From positions 2,523 to 10,543 of the forward strand of contig PMJT01000055.1 in NCBI GenBank assembly GCA_003158495.1: a stretch of 8,021 bases of DNA. The letters are read 5' to 3'. The position numbers were made by a program, and so were the translations under genes. This document shows positions 1-6,875 of this stretch, piece after piece. The stretch comes from Chloroflexota bacterium (GTDB lineage: Bacteria; Chloroflexota; Limnocylindria; Limnocylindrales; CSP1-4). A model generated the notes under the pieces. The model worked only from the letters and a program-made list of their open reading frames with translations. It did no database searches and was not told where the DNA came from. Each line of letters starts with the position of its first letter. Within the stretch, counting starts at the first letter, position 1.

Positions 1-170
1 TTGCCTGGTATGGCTTTGACGCGACGGACATCGTCATTGACGGACAGGGAATCGTTTGGGTCGCGGCCGGCTACGGACTGGTGCGTTTCGATCCTTCGAC
101 CCAGAAGAGCCAGCTGAAAGCTTTCGGTGAGTCCGATCCCGCCCAGATGTACGGCGAATTCGGGCACTAG
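1..170 (+). CDS. 3' part of a beta-propeller-like protein, ending at an in-frame TAG
   Basis: The reading frame is open from the window edge (first whole codon at position 3) to a TAG at 168-170 and gives 55 residues. It reads like one propeller blade: a DGQGIVWVAAGYGLVRFDP stretch resembles the repeat of two-component-regulator propellers and NHL or streptogramin-lyase-type proteins, in which a Gly/Asp turn, a W-V strand and a G-L-x-R-F-D-P strand recur. Third codon positions are G or C in 40 of 55 codons, which fits real coding. The start lies outside the window. No enzymatic motif is visible, so the role is unknown; such proteins often bind ligands or partners and are frequently exported, but no signal peptide can be seen here. 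The same frame stays open past the TAG to 662 with a similar style of sequence, so this is probably the upstream half of a gene split by a nonsense codon. It may instead be a complete 3' end followed by a separate cistron. Confidence 0.6.
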   Translation, partial: AWYGFDATDIVIDGQGIVWVAAGYGLVRFDPSTQKSQLKAFGESDPAQMYGEFGH

Positions 171-662
171 TTGAGCGCCATCGCCCCGGATGGAGCCGGT
201 GTCCTGGTGGCATTCAACGGCGAGTCCAGGCTGGTGCACGTGGACGAGTCGCTGGCCGAGTTGGAGGCCATCACTCTGTCGCCGAGCCACACTGGCGTCT
301 GCGGCCTGGCGATCCTCGGCGACCAGGTGCTGGTCGGCGAACGAAACGCGGTTACGGTCTTCGATCGCTCCGGCAAGCAGCTGGACGAGGCCGGCGGCGG
401 TGTGGGTTATCGGCTGCTCAAATCGGCGAGCGCCGACCGGGCGGTGGTGCTGCCGGGAGCCGTCGGGGATGCCACAGCCACTGTGCTCGGCTTGAACGGG
501 GCGTATCTTGGAAAGATCGCCATCCCGATGGAGCCGCTCCAGACCTACTTGGCCCAGCACCAGCTCCTTGTCGCCACGGATTGGAGCGACCACGTTTGGT
601 ACGGGGACTGGAACGACGAGTCGCCGATCTACATGGTCCAGGCTGCCGTGACGATGCCCTGA
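171..662 (+). CDS. Hypothetical propeller-like protein, continuation of the upstream frame after a TAG
   Basis: This frame follows the TAG at 168-170 directly and runs 163 codons to TGA at 660-662. It opens with TTG (171), which has no Shine-Dalgarno sequence in front. A GTG at 207 has GGAG at 192-195, 11 nt upstream, and could be an internal reinitiation start. The protein alternates short hydrophobic strands with Gly/Asp turns (GAGVLVAFNGESRLVHVD, then GDQVLVGERNAVTVFDRSG), like successive blades of a beta-propeller and matching the segment before the TAG. It is rich in V, A, L, D and G, and the C-terminal 30 residues are Trp/Tyr-rich. I see no catalytic motif, membrane segment or signal peptide, and I do not recognise the family. 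A normal export signal would not be expected if this is the C-terminal half of a longer protein. It converges with miaA, with 15 nt between the two stop codons. It is either the 3' part of a pseudogene or a reinitiated cistron; I favour the former. Confidence 0.55.
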   Translation: MSAIAPDGAGVLVAFNGESRLVHVDESLAELEAITLSPSHTGVCGLAILGDQVLVGERNAVTVFDRSGKQLDEAGGGVGYRLLKSASADRAVVLPGAVGDATATVLGLNGAYLGKIAIPMEPLQTYLAQHQLLVATDWSDHVWYGDWNDESPIYMVQAAVTMP

Positions 663-677
663 GGGAGCACCCGCCCG

Positions 678-1649
678 CTACGTCTCCAGGTATCCGATCG
701 TGGCCGCAAGGGCCTCGTCGAGAGGCAGGTCGTGCGTAGCGTCAAGCCAGCAGATATCGGGTTCGCCGCGGAACCAGGTGGCCTGGCGACGCGCGAACAT
801 GACGTTTCGGCGGGCATCCTCGGCGATCGCAGCCTCCACGGTGAGGCGGCCCTCGATGACTGCGAGCGCTTCTGCGTATCCGATGCCGGAGAAGCTCGGC
901 AGAGTTGCGTCGTATCGGGCAATCAGGGCTTGTGTCTCGGCGACCAGGCCCGCGTCGAACTGGGCCTGGGCCCGCGCCCGGATGCGTTCATGCAGGACCG
1001 GCGACAGCACGCCCAACCCGAGCCATAGGACTGGCCGCCCGTAGCCCCGCGGCTCCGGGAGTGGCGCGTCGCCGCGCATGCGGGCAATCTCTACGGCCCG
1101 GACCACTCGCCGGGGATTGCGCAGATCGACGGCCTCTGCGCGCGTAGGTGCCAGGCTGCGGAGGTCAGCGACGAGCGCCGGCAAGCCACGTTCCGTCAGC
1201 GATGCCTGCACCTCGGCGCGGACTGCCGGATCCCACGGCAGCTCCTCGACGGCCAGGCCGCGGGCAACAGCGCGCAGGTAGAAGCCCGTGCCGCCGACGA
1301 GGATCGCCACGGCGCCGCGGGCGACGATCCCGTCCAGGGCGCCCGCGGCGTGGGACGTGAAATCGGCGACACTGAAGGGCGCGTCCGGGTCGACGAGGTC
1401 CAGGCAGTGGTGGGGGACGCGCGCCCGTTCCTCGGCCCCGACCTTGGCCGTTCCGATGTCCATTCCGCGATATACCTGTCGGGAATCCGCGGAAATGATC
1501 TCCGCAGCGATGGCAAGCTCGGCCAGGGATTCGGCCAGGGCCAGCGAGAGGGCCGTCTTGCCGGATGCAGTGGCGCCGGCGAGAACGATCAGCGGCGGGC
1601 GGGGCGCGTCCAGCTGGCGCTCGGCGGGCAGTTCTTCAGGCGAGGACAT
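678..1649 (-). CDS. miaA: tRNA dimethylallyltransferase (MiaA)
   Basis: MiaA moves a dimethylallyl group from dimethylallyl diphosphate to N6 of A37 in tRNAs that read codons starting with U, giving i6A in the cytoplasm. The 323-residue protein has a Walker A loop GATASGKT at about 25-32. It also has ISADSRQVYRGMDIGTAK at about 52-69, whose Asp55 matches the family's catalytic Asp, then VPHHCLDLVDP at 78-88 and VGGTGFYL at 118-125. Further on come LRNPRRVVRAVEI and SGIGYAEAL, the latter matching the family's usual A-I-G-Y-K-E motif. Length is normal for the family (about 300-320). The frame is open far upstream to 1958, but that part is antisense-like Arg/Ser-rich sequence lying inside miaB. 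ATG at 1649 places the P-loop at the usual distance from the N-terminus. The start overlaps the miaB stop by 14 nt, with only a weak ribosome site, so translation is probably coupled to miaB. The stop is TAG. The next step on the same nucleotide is done by MiaB, encoded immediately upstream. Confidence 0.96.
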   Translation of the reverse strand: MSSPEELPAERQLDAPRPPLIVLAGATASGKTALSLALAESLAELAIAAEIISADSRQVYRGMDIGTAKVGAEERARVPHHCLDLVDPDAPFSVADFTSHAAGALDGIVARGAVAILVGGTGFYLRAVARGLAVEELPWDPAVRAEVQASLTERGLPALVADLRSLAPTRAEAVDLRNPRRVVRAVEIARMRGDAPLPEPRGYGRPVLWLGLGVLSPVLHERIRARAQAQFDAGLVAETQALIARYDATLPSFSGIGYAEALAVIEGRLTVEAAIAEDARRNVMFARRQATWFRGEPDICWLDATHDLPLDEALAATIGYLET

Positions 1650-3327
1650 CGGGCTCGTCCGCCGCCTTGACCAGCCGTCCTCGCAACGCGAATGGACCCG
1701 CGTGGTCGATGTGAACCCGAGCCGCATGCCCGACCAGGCTCGGATCGCCGGCCACGTGGACGAGCTTGTTGTGGCGGGTGCGACCGGACAGGGCAACACT
1801 CCCCTGCCCTGCCGTCCCGGCCAGGGGCGGGATCTCGGACTCTGACTCGTCGCCCGAATCGGGGTCGTCCGGGTCGATCGGCCGGCGCGGCGGCATGACC
1901 CGCTCAACCAGCACTTCGACATCGTGGCCGAGCCATTCGCGGTTTCGATCGAGGCCAATCTGTGCCTGCCGCGCCAGCAGTTCGTTGAGACGGCGCTTCT
2001 TGACGGCAGGCGGCACGTCGTCGGCCAGGTGCAGGGCTGGTGTGCCGGGGCGGGGCGAGTACGCAGCGGCGAACACGGTGTCGTACCGGATGTCGTCGAG
2101 CGCAGCCAGCGTGGCCTGGAACTGCTCCTCGGTCTCGCCGCAGAAGCCGACTATGACGTCGGTCGAGATGGCGATACCAGGGACGGCTTCGCGGATGCGA
2201 CCCAGACGCTCCTTGTAGTGGGCCACGGTGTACTGGCGGCCCATGCGCTGGAGCGTGGCGTCGTCGCCGGACTGGATCGGCAGGTGGAGGTGCTCGGCCA
2301 CCGAATCGCAGCTCGCCATGGCGTCGATCAGCCGGTCGGAGAGATCCCACGGGTGGGACGTGATGAAGCGCAGGCGTGGTATCGCCGGCCCGCCGTCTGC
2401 CCCGCGAATGCCATCGATGGCGCACAGGAGTTCGGCCAGGTCCGGCCGCGAGCGAAGGTCGAGCTTGCGGCCGGCGGATCGCTCGGTCTCGATGTGGGCG
2501 AAGCGTTCCTCGGCCGGCAGATCGTGGCCGTAGCTGTTGACGTTCTGGCCGAGCAGGGTCAACTCCCGGAACCCGGCTGCCGCTAGTTCGCGGGCCTCGG
2601 TGACTATGTCGTCGAACGGCCTGCTCCGCTCCGGACCGCGGCTGAACGGGACTATGCAGTATGTGCATGTCTTGTCGCATCCGTAGACGATCGGCAGCCA
2701 GGCCGAAATCGTCGAGGAACGAGCAACTCGGTTCTCGGCCAGGGCACTGGCGCGCGAGGCGCCGAGGCGGTCCGCCGCGCTGACCGGACGGCCACCCAGG
2801 ACGGTCGTGGCGGCCGTGGAGACTGTTTGGAGGCCGATGGGCGCCTGGGCCGAAACGAGACCGAGGCGGAGCGCCAGTTCGGGCTCCTCGTCCGGCCGGA
2901 GAAACATGTCGACCGCTCGGAAGCGTTTGGCCAGGCCCTCGCGCTCGGACTCGCGCACGCCGCAGCCGGTCAGGACGACGCGCATTCCGGGCCGTGCCCG
3001 CTTGAGATCGGCGAGCAAACCCTGGCGGCCGATCACCTTGGCCTCGGCGTGCTCGCGCACGGCGCACGTGTTGATCACGACGAGGTCTGCCGATTCCATC
3101 GAAGCGGCTCGCGTGCACCCGGCCGCAAGCAGCTGACCGGCCATCTCCTCCGAGTCGCTGACGTTCATCTGGCAGCCGAGGGTCCACATGAAGAAGCTCG
3201 GCAGGCTGTGCGTCTCGGGGCGGAATTCCGCGAGTCCGGCGTCCACGGTCGGCGCAAGCACAAGGCGGTCGGGCGCCGTCGCAGCCGTGAGATCTGCGGC
3301 GAGGTCGACGAGCGACTTGGCCGTCAT
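1636..3327 (-). CDS. miaB: tRNA-2-methylthio-N6-dimethylallyladenosine synthase (MiaB)
   Basis: This radical-SAM methylthiotransferase converts i6A37 to ms2i6A37 in tRNA using two [4Fe-4S] clusters. The 563-residue protein has an N-terminal UPF0004 domain with the three auxiliary-cluster cysteines at about 52 (TLGCQMN), 88 (NTCAVRE) and 122 (TGCGVRE). The SAM-cluster motif CDKTCTYC is at 217-224, followed by IVPFSRGPERSRP. SHPWDLSD (324-331) and HLHLPIQSGDD (346-356) are typical of the radical-SAM core, and a C-terminal TRAM domain for RNA binding spans about 467-554. It is longer than usual (about 440-510) because of a roughly 40-residue N-terminal extension, a low-complexity linker at about 160-205, an insert near 268-292 and an acidic insert at about 483-503 inside the TRAM domain. 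Cys396 stands in VGFCGET where the family normally has Pro. The start is ATG at 3327, in an ATGA overlap with the PHP gene stop. No Shine-Dalgarno sequence is seen, so coupled reinitiation is likely. The stop is TGA. Confidence 0.96.
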   Translation of the reverse strand: MTAKSLVDLAADLTAATAPDRLVLAPTVDAGLAEFRPETHSLPSFFMWTLGCQMNVSDSEEMAGQLLAAGCTRAASMESADLVVINTCAVREHAEAKVIGRQGLLADLKRARPGMRVVLTGCGVRESEREGLAKRFRAVDMFLRPDEEPELALRLGLVSAQAPIGLQTVSTAATTVLGGRPVSAADRLGASRASALAENRVARSSTISAWLPIVYGCDKTCTYCIVPFSRGPERSRPFDDIVTEARELAAAGFRELTLLGQNVNSYGHDLPAEERFAHIETERSAGRKLDLRSRPDLAELLCAIDGIRGADGGPAIPRLRFITSHPWDLSDRLIDAMASCDSVAEHLHLPIQSGDDATLQRMGRQYTVAHYKERLGRIREAVPGIAISTDVIVGFCGETEEQFQATLAALDDIRYDTVFAAAYSPRPGTPALHLADDVPPAVKKRRLNELLARQAQIGLDRNREWLGHDVEVLVERVMPPRRPIDPDDPDSGDESESEIPPLAGTAGQGSVALSGRTRHNKLVHVAGDPSLVGHAARVHIDHAGPFALRGRLVKAADEPDVLA

Positions 3328-4334
3328 GACGCGGTCGCCGGAGCGGGCATCTCGCCGGCCCAGCCTAATGTCGAGAAAAGTGCCGCCGCGTCTTCGCCCG
3401 GGACGAAGAGAGTGGTGTGGGCCTGGGCGTATGTCTCGCCGTCGCCGTGGTAGTCGCTGCCGCCCGTGGGCACCAGGTGCAGCTCTTGTGCAAGGGCCGC
3501 CATCTCGTCCACCGCCCGAGCGTCGAAGTGGCGGTAGTGGACCTCGAGACCGCCCAGACCGAACGCCACCAGGGCCCGGACCAGGTCGCGTCGTCTCGGT
3601 GCGTCGGCAAAGTGCGCGAGAACCGGCAGGCCGCGGGCCGCGCGAACGGCCGCGATGGCTTCCTGGGGGCCGAGCCCCTGGCGCGGCACATAGGCCGGCT
3701 TGCCTCTGGCGAGGAGCGCCTGCATGGCCGCGTCGACGGACGGGGCGTGGCCGGCCGCGACTAGGAGGCGGGCCACCTGCGGGCGGCCCAACGAGGAGCC
3801 CGGTTCAGCGGGAAGCGCCGCCGCGCCTTCGTCCACGGCCATGTCCAGGTGACGCAAGCGGGCCAGGATCATCGAGAAGCGCTCCGCGCGCAACCGGCGT
3901 TGCCGGACCAGCGCCTCTTCAAACGGCTCGTGCGACGGATCGACCCCGAGACCGAGAATGTGCAGCTCGCCTTCCCAGAGGCCGTCGATGCCGGTGGCGA
4001 TGCTGTTGATCTCGACTGCGGGCACCAATTCCAGTGGCAGTGACGGCGCACCGGGCGCGCACAGCTCGCGGACGCCGGCGAGCGTATCGTGGTCGGAGAG
4101 GGCCAGGACGCGTACTCCGACGGCCGCCGCCGCCGCCACGAGCGCGATCGGCTCCAGGACGCCGTCGGAACGACGGCTGTGGGCGTGCAGGTCGACCCGG
4201 GATGGATAAGGCGGAATCACGGGCGGGCCGCTCATCGGCCGGCCGGCGCGTTCCCGGTAGTTCAGACGAAGCTGGGGCGCGGCGTCGCCGCTCGGCTGCG
4301 AGCCAGGGGCGGCCGAGATGCGATCCTCGGCCAC
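3324..4334 (-). CDS. PHP-domain metal-dependent phosphoesterase
   Basis: This 336-residue protein belongs to the polymerase-and-histidinol-phosphatase superfamily and most resembles the YciV/TrpH/RNase AM-type group. Studied members remove 3' phosphate from pAp-like nucleotides or trim RNA 5' ends exonucleolytically. The metal-site motifs are all present: DLHAHS (48-53) with Asp57, SDHDTLAG (80-87), Glu108 in PAVEIN, His125 in HILGLG, His241 in LAHF and GSDYHGD (292-298). GRPQVARLLV (183-192) and KPAYVPRQG (212-220) are also typical of this group. Residues 1-46 form an unconserved Pro/Arg-rich extension. I chose GTG at 4334 because GAGG lies 6 nt upstream within ymdB. ATG at 4235 (303 residues) would still keep the whole domain but has a poorer ribosome site. 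The gap to the ymdB stop is 1 nt, and the stop overlaps the miaB start by 4 nt. Lying among rny, ymdB, miaB and miaA suggests an RNA or nucleotide substrate, but the exact substrate cannot be read from sequence. Confidence 0.9.
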   Translation of the reverse strand: MAEDRISAAPGSQPSGDAAPQLRLNYRERAGRPMSGPPVIPPYPSRVDLHAHSRRSDGVLEPIALVAAAAAVGVRVLALSDHDTLAGVRELCAPGAPSLPLELVPAVEINSIATGIDGLWEGELHILGLGVDPSHEPFEEALVRQRRLRAERFSMILARLRHLDMAVDEGAAALPAEPGSSLGRPQVARLLVAAGHAPSVDAAMQALLARGKPAYVPRQGLGPQEAIAAVRAARGLPVLAHFADAPRRRDLVRALVAFGLGGLEVHYRHFDARAVDEMAALAQELHLVPTGGSDYHGDGETYAQAHTTLFVPGEDAAALFSTLGWAGEMPAPATAS

Positions 4335-4335
4335 G

Positions 4336-5178
4336 TCAGACCTCGACGGTCCGCTGAATTCGTTCGACGGCGAGCGCGCGGCCCGTTGCCGTGTCGACGT
4401 CGATGAGACAGGCGTTGAAGACGACCGGCCCGGTTCCCACCTCGAAGCGCGTCGGCAGCCCGTTCAGGAAGCGTGGGATGACCGTGGCTGGGTCAAACCC
4501 GATGACGCTGTGGATCGGCCCCACCATACCCAGGTCCGACTGATAGGCCGTGCCCTTTGGCATGATCCGTTCGTCGGCCGTGGGGACGTGGGTGTGTGTG
4601 CCGACGACGGCGCTGACGCGGCCGTCGAGGTAGATACCGAAGGCGTTCTTCTCGCTCGTGAGTTCGCAGTGAAAATCCACGATGCGCACGGGCGGAAGCG
4701 GCTCCGAGGCCTGGTCGACCAGCCGGTCAAATTCTGTGAACGGATTCTCGATCGGGATCATGTACGTGCGGCCCTGGAAATTGAGAACCGCGACTTCAGT
4801 GCCATCCTCGGCATGGAAGATGCCCCAGCCGCGCCCGGGGACGCCGTCGGTCCCGTAGTTGTGGGGCCGAAGTATCCGCTCGTCGAGCTCGAGCTCTTCG
4901 TACATCTCGCGCTTGTCCCAGATGTGATTCCCCGAAGTGATTACGTCCACGCCGGCCTTGAAGATGGCCTGGGCCGTGGAAACCGTCAGGCCCAGCCCGC
5001 CGGCCACGTTCTCGCCGTTGGCTGTAACGAAGTCGATTCCCAGCTCGCGCCGAAGCCCGGGCAGCAGCGTCTCGACTGCTACACGACCGGGCTTCCCGAT
5101 CAGGTCGCCGATCATAAGGATGCGGCAGGTCCTGCTGCCCGGCGCACCCGGTCTGGACGTGCCTCCGGTGAAGGCCAC
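4336..5178 (-). CDS. ymdB: YmdB-type metallophosphoesterase (TIGR00282 family)
   Basis: This 280-residue protein matches the Bacillus YmdB family, dinuclear-metal phosphodiesterases shown to hydrolyse cyclic nucleotides such as 2',3'-cAMP and linked to multicellular behaviour in Bacillus. It is not the E. coli macrodomain protein of the same name. Metal and active-site residues are in place: Asp25 in IGDLIG, Glu56 and Asn57 in ANGEN, Asn84 and His85 in GNHIWDK, His170 in DFHCELTSEK, and His195 and His197 in GTHTHVPTAD. LQ-type motif NFQGRT (133-138) and the PKGTAYQSDLGMVGP stretch are also characteristic. The family core starts at about residue 19, giving an 18-residue extension. GTG at 5178 is nevertheless the only usable start: an in-frame stop lies just upstream (5185-5187 is also the rny TAG) and no other start codon precedes residue 22. 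No clear Shine-Dalgarno sequence is seen, so coupling to rny, which ends 6 nt upstream, is likely. The stop is TGA. Confidence 0.95.
   Translation of the reverse strand: MAFTGGTSRPGAPGSRTCRILMIGDLIGKPGRVAVETLLPGLRRELGIDFVTANGENVAGGLGLTVSTAQAIFKAGVDVITSGNHIWDKREMYEELELDERILRPHNYGTDGVPGRGWGIFHAEDGTEVAVLNFQGRTYMIPIENPFTEFDRLVDQASEPLPPVRIVDFHCELTSEKNAFGIYLDGRVSAVVGTHTHVPTADERIMPKGTAYQSDLGMVGPIHSVIGFDPATVIPRFLNGLPTRFEVGTGPVVFNACLIDVDTATGRALAVERIQRTVEV
4341..4344 (-). promoter_or_regulatory. Ribosome binding site for the PHP gene (GAGG)
   Basis: On the minus strand GAGG lies 6 nt before the GTG at 4334, inside the last codons of ymdB. It is the main reason for preferring that start over the ATG at 4235, which is preceded only by GC repeats. 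Confidence 0.5.
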
Positions 5179-5184
5179 TGCGGG

Positions 5185-6714
5185 CTACTTGGCGTATTCG
5201 ACGGCCCGCGTCTCGCGGATAACCGTCACTTTGATCTGGCCCGGGTACGTGAGGCTGGCCTCGATCTTCTTGACGACGTCGCGGGCGAGCCGCGTGGCGT
5301 TGACGTCGTCGATCTGGTCCGGCCGGACCAGGACTCGGACCTCGCGCCCGGCCTGGACGGCGAAGCTCTTCTCGACGCCTTCGAAGCTCTCGGCGATGGC
5401 CTGCAAATCCTCGAGCCGGCGGACGTACGTCTCCATGGATTCGCCGCGGGCGCCGGGGCGCGATGCACTTATGGCGTCGGCCACCTGGACGATGGGCGCC
5501 TCCAGCGATGCAAACTCCACTTCCTGGTGATGGGCAGCGATCGCGTTCACAACCTTGGGCGAGAGGTTGTGGCGGAGCGCAATGGCAGCGCCGATCTGGG
5601 CGTGGGGACCCTCGGTCTCGTGATCGATGGCCTTGCCCAGATCGTGCAGCAGTCCGCCGACCTTGGCGGCCTGAATGTCGCAACCGAGCTCGGCGGCGAT
5701 GATCGCCGCCAGGCGGCTCGTTTCTACAGAATGGACTAGGACGTTCTGGCCGTAGCTCGTGCGGTACTTGAGCCGGCCGAGGAGCTTGACGATCTCCGAT
5801 GGCAAGGCGGGAATGCCCGCATCGTAGACGGCCTGCTCGCCGGCCTGGCGCATGACCAGGTCTACCTCGGCGCGGGCCTTGGAGACGACTTCTTCGATAC
5901 GGCCGGGGTGGATGCGGCCGTCGGCCATGAGCTTGGTCAGGGCCAGCCTGGCGATCTCACGCCGGACCGGGTCGAAGGCGCTGATGACGACGGTCTCGGG
6001 GGTGTCATCGATGATCAGGTCAACGCCCGTCGCCTGCTCGAGGGCGCGGATGTTGCGGCCCTCGCGGCCGATGATCCGGCCCTTCATTTCGTCGTTCGGC
6101 AGGTGCACAGCTGAGACGGTATGTTCGGCGGTGTGGTCCGCGGCGATGCGCTGCATCGTGGTGATGACGATCTCGCGGGCGCGCTCCTCAGCCTCGTCGC
6201 GGGCTTCGCGCTCGATCTGCTTTGCCAGGCGGACGGCATCGCGATCGGCTTCGTCGCGAACAGCTTCCAGCAACTGGGCTTTTGCCTGCGCTGCGGTCAT
6301 GCCGCTGACGCGCTCGAGGGCGGCCACGTGTTCCTGGTGGGCGCGGGCGAGTTCCTGGCGGGCGCCCTCGAATTCTCGCTCGCGGTCCAGGAGCTTTCGA
6401 TCGCGCTGCTCGAGCATGTCGGCGCGCATGTCGAGCTGCTCGTCGCGGGCAAGAAGCCGGCTCTCGAGGGTGGCGAGTTCGCCGCGCTTGGCTCGGGCTT
6501 CGTCTTCGGCCTCGCGCTGGAGCCGCATCTTCTCGTCCTTGGCGGCGAGGATCAGCTCCTTCTGCTGGGTCCTTGCCTCGGCGACGATGCGGGCGGACTT
6601 CTCCTGCGCGCTCTGGATGGCCTGGTTGGCGACTACGCCGCGGCCCAGGAACCCAAGACAAGCGCCCACAAAAGCAGCCACGACGACGGTGGCCACAAGG
6701 GCGATCACATCCAT
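5185..6714 (-). CDS. rny: Ribonuclease Y (RNase Y)
   Basis: RNase Y is a membrane-anchored endoribonuclease that begins decay and processing of mRNA in bacteria lacking RNase E, preferring 5'-monophosphorylated substrates. The 509-residue protein has a hydrophobic N-terminal anchor (about 2-22), a long charged coiled coil (about 35-190) and a KH RNA-binding domain with GRIIGREGRNIR at 212-223. The HD domain follows, with His328 in VLVHSVE, the HD pair at 357-358 in GLLHDLGKAIDHE, His371 in GPHAQIG and VADAISASRPGARGE at 411-425. The C-terminal region SLTYPGQIKVTVIRE is standard. Length is normal (about 520). The frame extends upstream to 6759, but ATG at 6714 places the anchor at the N-terminus and has GGGAGG 9 nt ahead, so I use it. 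The gene heads the rny-ymdB-PHP-miaB-miaA run, and the 268-nt gap before it is the natural place for its promoter. The stop is TAG. Confidence 0.97.
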   Translation of the reverse strand: MDVIALVATVVVAAFVGACLGFLGRGVVANQAIQSAQEKSARIVAEARTQQKELILAAKDEKMRLQREAEDEARAKRGELATLESRLLARDEQLDMRADMLEQRDRKLLDREREFEGARQELARAHQEHVAALERVSGMTAAQAKAQLLEAVRDEADRDAVRLAKQIEREARDEAEERAREIVITTMQRIAADHTAEHTVSAVHLPNDEMKGRIIGREGRNIRALEQATGVDLIIDDTPETVVISAFDPVRREIARLALTKLMADGRIHPGRIEEVVSKARAEVDLVMRQAGEQAVYDAGIPALPSEIVKLLGRLKYRTSYGQNVLVHSVETSRLAAIIAAELGCDIQAAKVGGLLHDLGKAIDHETEGPHAQIGAAIALRHNLSPKVVNAIAAHHQEVEFASLEAPIVQVADAISASRPGARGESMETYVRRLEDLQAIAESFEGVEKSFAVQAGREVRVLVRPDQIDDVNATRLARDVVKKIEASLTYPGQIKVTVIRETRAVEYAK

Positions 6715-6723
6715 ATGAATTTG

Positions 6724-6729
6724 CCTCCC
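6724..6729 (-). promoter_or_regulatory. Ribosome binding site for rny (GGGAGG)
   Basis: GGGAGG on the minus strand sits 9 nt before ATG 6714. It is the clearest Shine-Dalgarno sequence among the starts checked here, and it decides the rny start against the longer open frame reaching 6759. Confidence 0.75.
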
Positions 6730-6766
6730 ACCCAGGTCGGATGACGCGACCGGGCGCATGTGTTAG

Positions 6767-6796
6767 CTAATCGGAGCGGCCCCGAGCCCCGGCCAA
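6767..6796 (-). promoter_or_regulatory. Possible promoter for the rny operon (weak)
   Basis: On the minus strand TTGGCC (6796-6791, four of six matches to TTGACA) is followed after 18 nt by GATTAG (6772-6767, three of six matches to TATAAT). This lies in the only AT-rich patch of the gap, GATTAGCTAACACAT. It would start transcription about 45 nt ahead of the rny ATG. The match is poor and could be chance; placement between two tight gene groups is the main support. Confidence 0.2.
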
Positions 6797-6857
6797 CCCC
6801 GCTCCCGGGTGTCCGGCCGAGTGAAGCCGCCGTTTCTGCGATTCGAGCTGGCAACGC

Positions 6858-6875
6858 CGCCGGACGACTCCGGCG
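6858..6875 (-). terminator. Hairpin after recX, possible terminator without a U-tract
   Basis: The arms CGCCGGA and TCCGGCG pair perfectly over 7 bp around a 4-nt loop, about 108 nt past the recX stop. No run of T follows on either strand, so it is not a classical intrinsic terminator. It could be a processing or stabilising hairpin for the recA-recX message, an inefficient terminator, or chance in GC-rich DNA. Confidence 0.25.

Noticed and set aside
168..170. Amber codon reassigned to an amino acid (for example pyrrolysine)
   Set aside because: recA, rny and miaA use TAG as their natural stop here, and neither the context nor the neighbouring genes suggest a recoding system.
1650..1958. Longer version of miaA starting upstream at 1958
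   Set aside because: The extra 103 residues lie inside miaB, are Arg/Ser/Thr-rich and unlike MiaA, and the P-loop would be far from the N-terminus. ATG 1649 fits the family length.
3188..4009. 273-codon Arg/Pro/Ser-rich open frame on the plus strand
   Set aside because: The biased composition and antisense overlap with miaB and the PHP gene mark it as a shadow frame.
4318..5739. 473-codon open frame on the plus strand opposite ymdB and the end of rny
   Set aside because: It lies antisense to two genes with unmistakable family motifs. Its composition (Asp/Val/Gly/Leu-rich, no motif) is typical of the opposite-strand shadow of GC-rich coding DNA.
6715..6759. Longer RNase Y start at 6759
   Set aside because: It would put a polar stretch before the membrane anchor. 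ATG 6714 has a strong GGGAGG at 9 nt.
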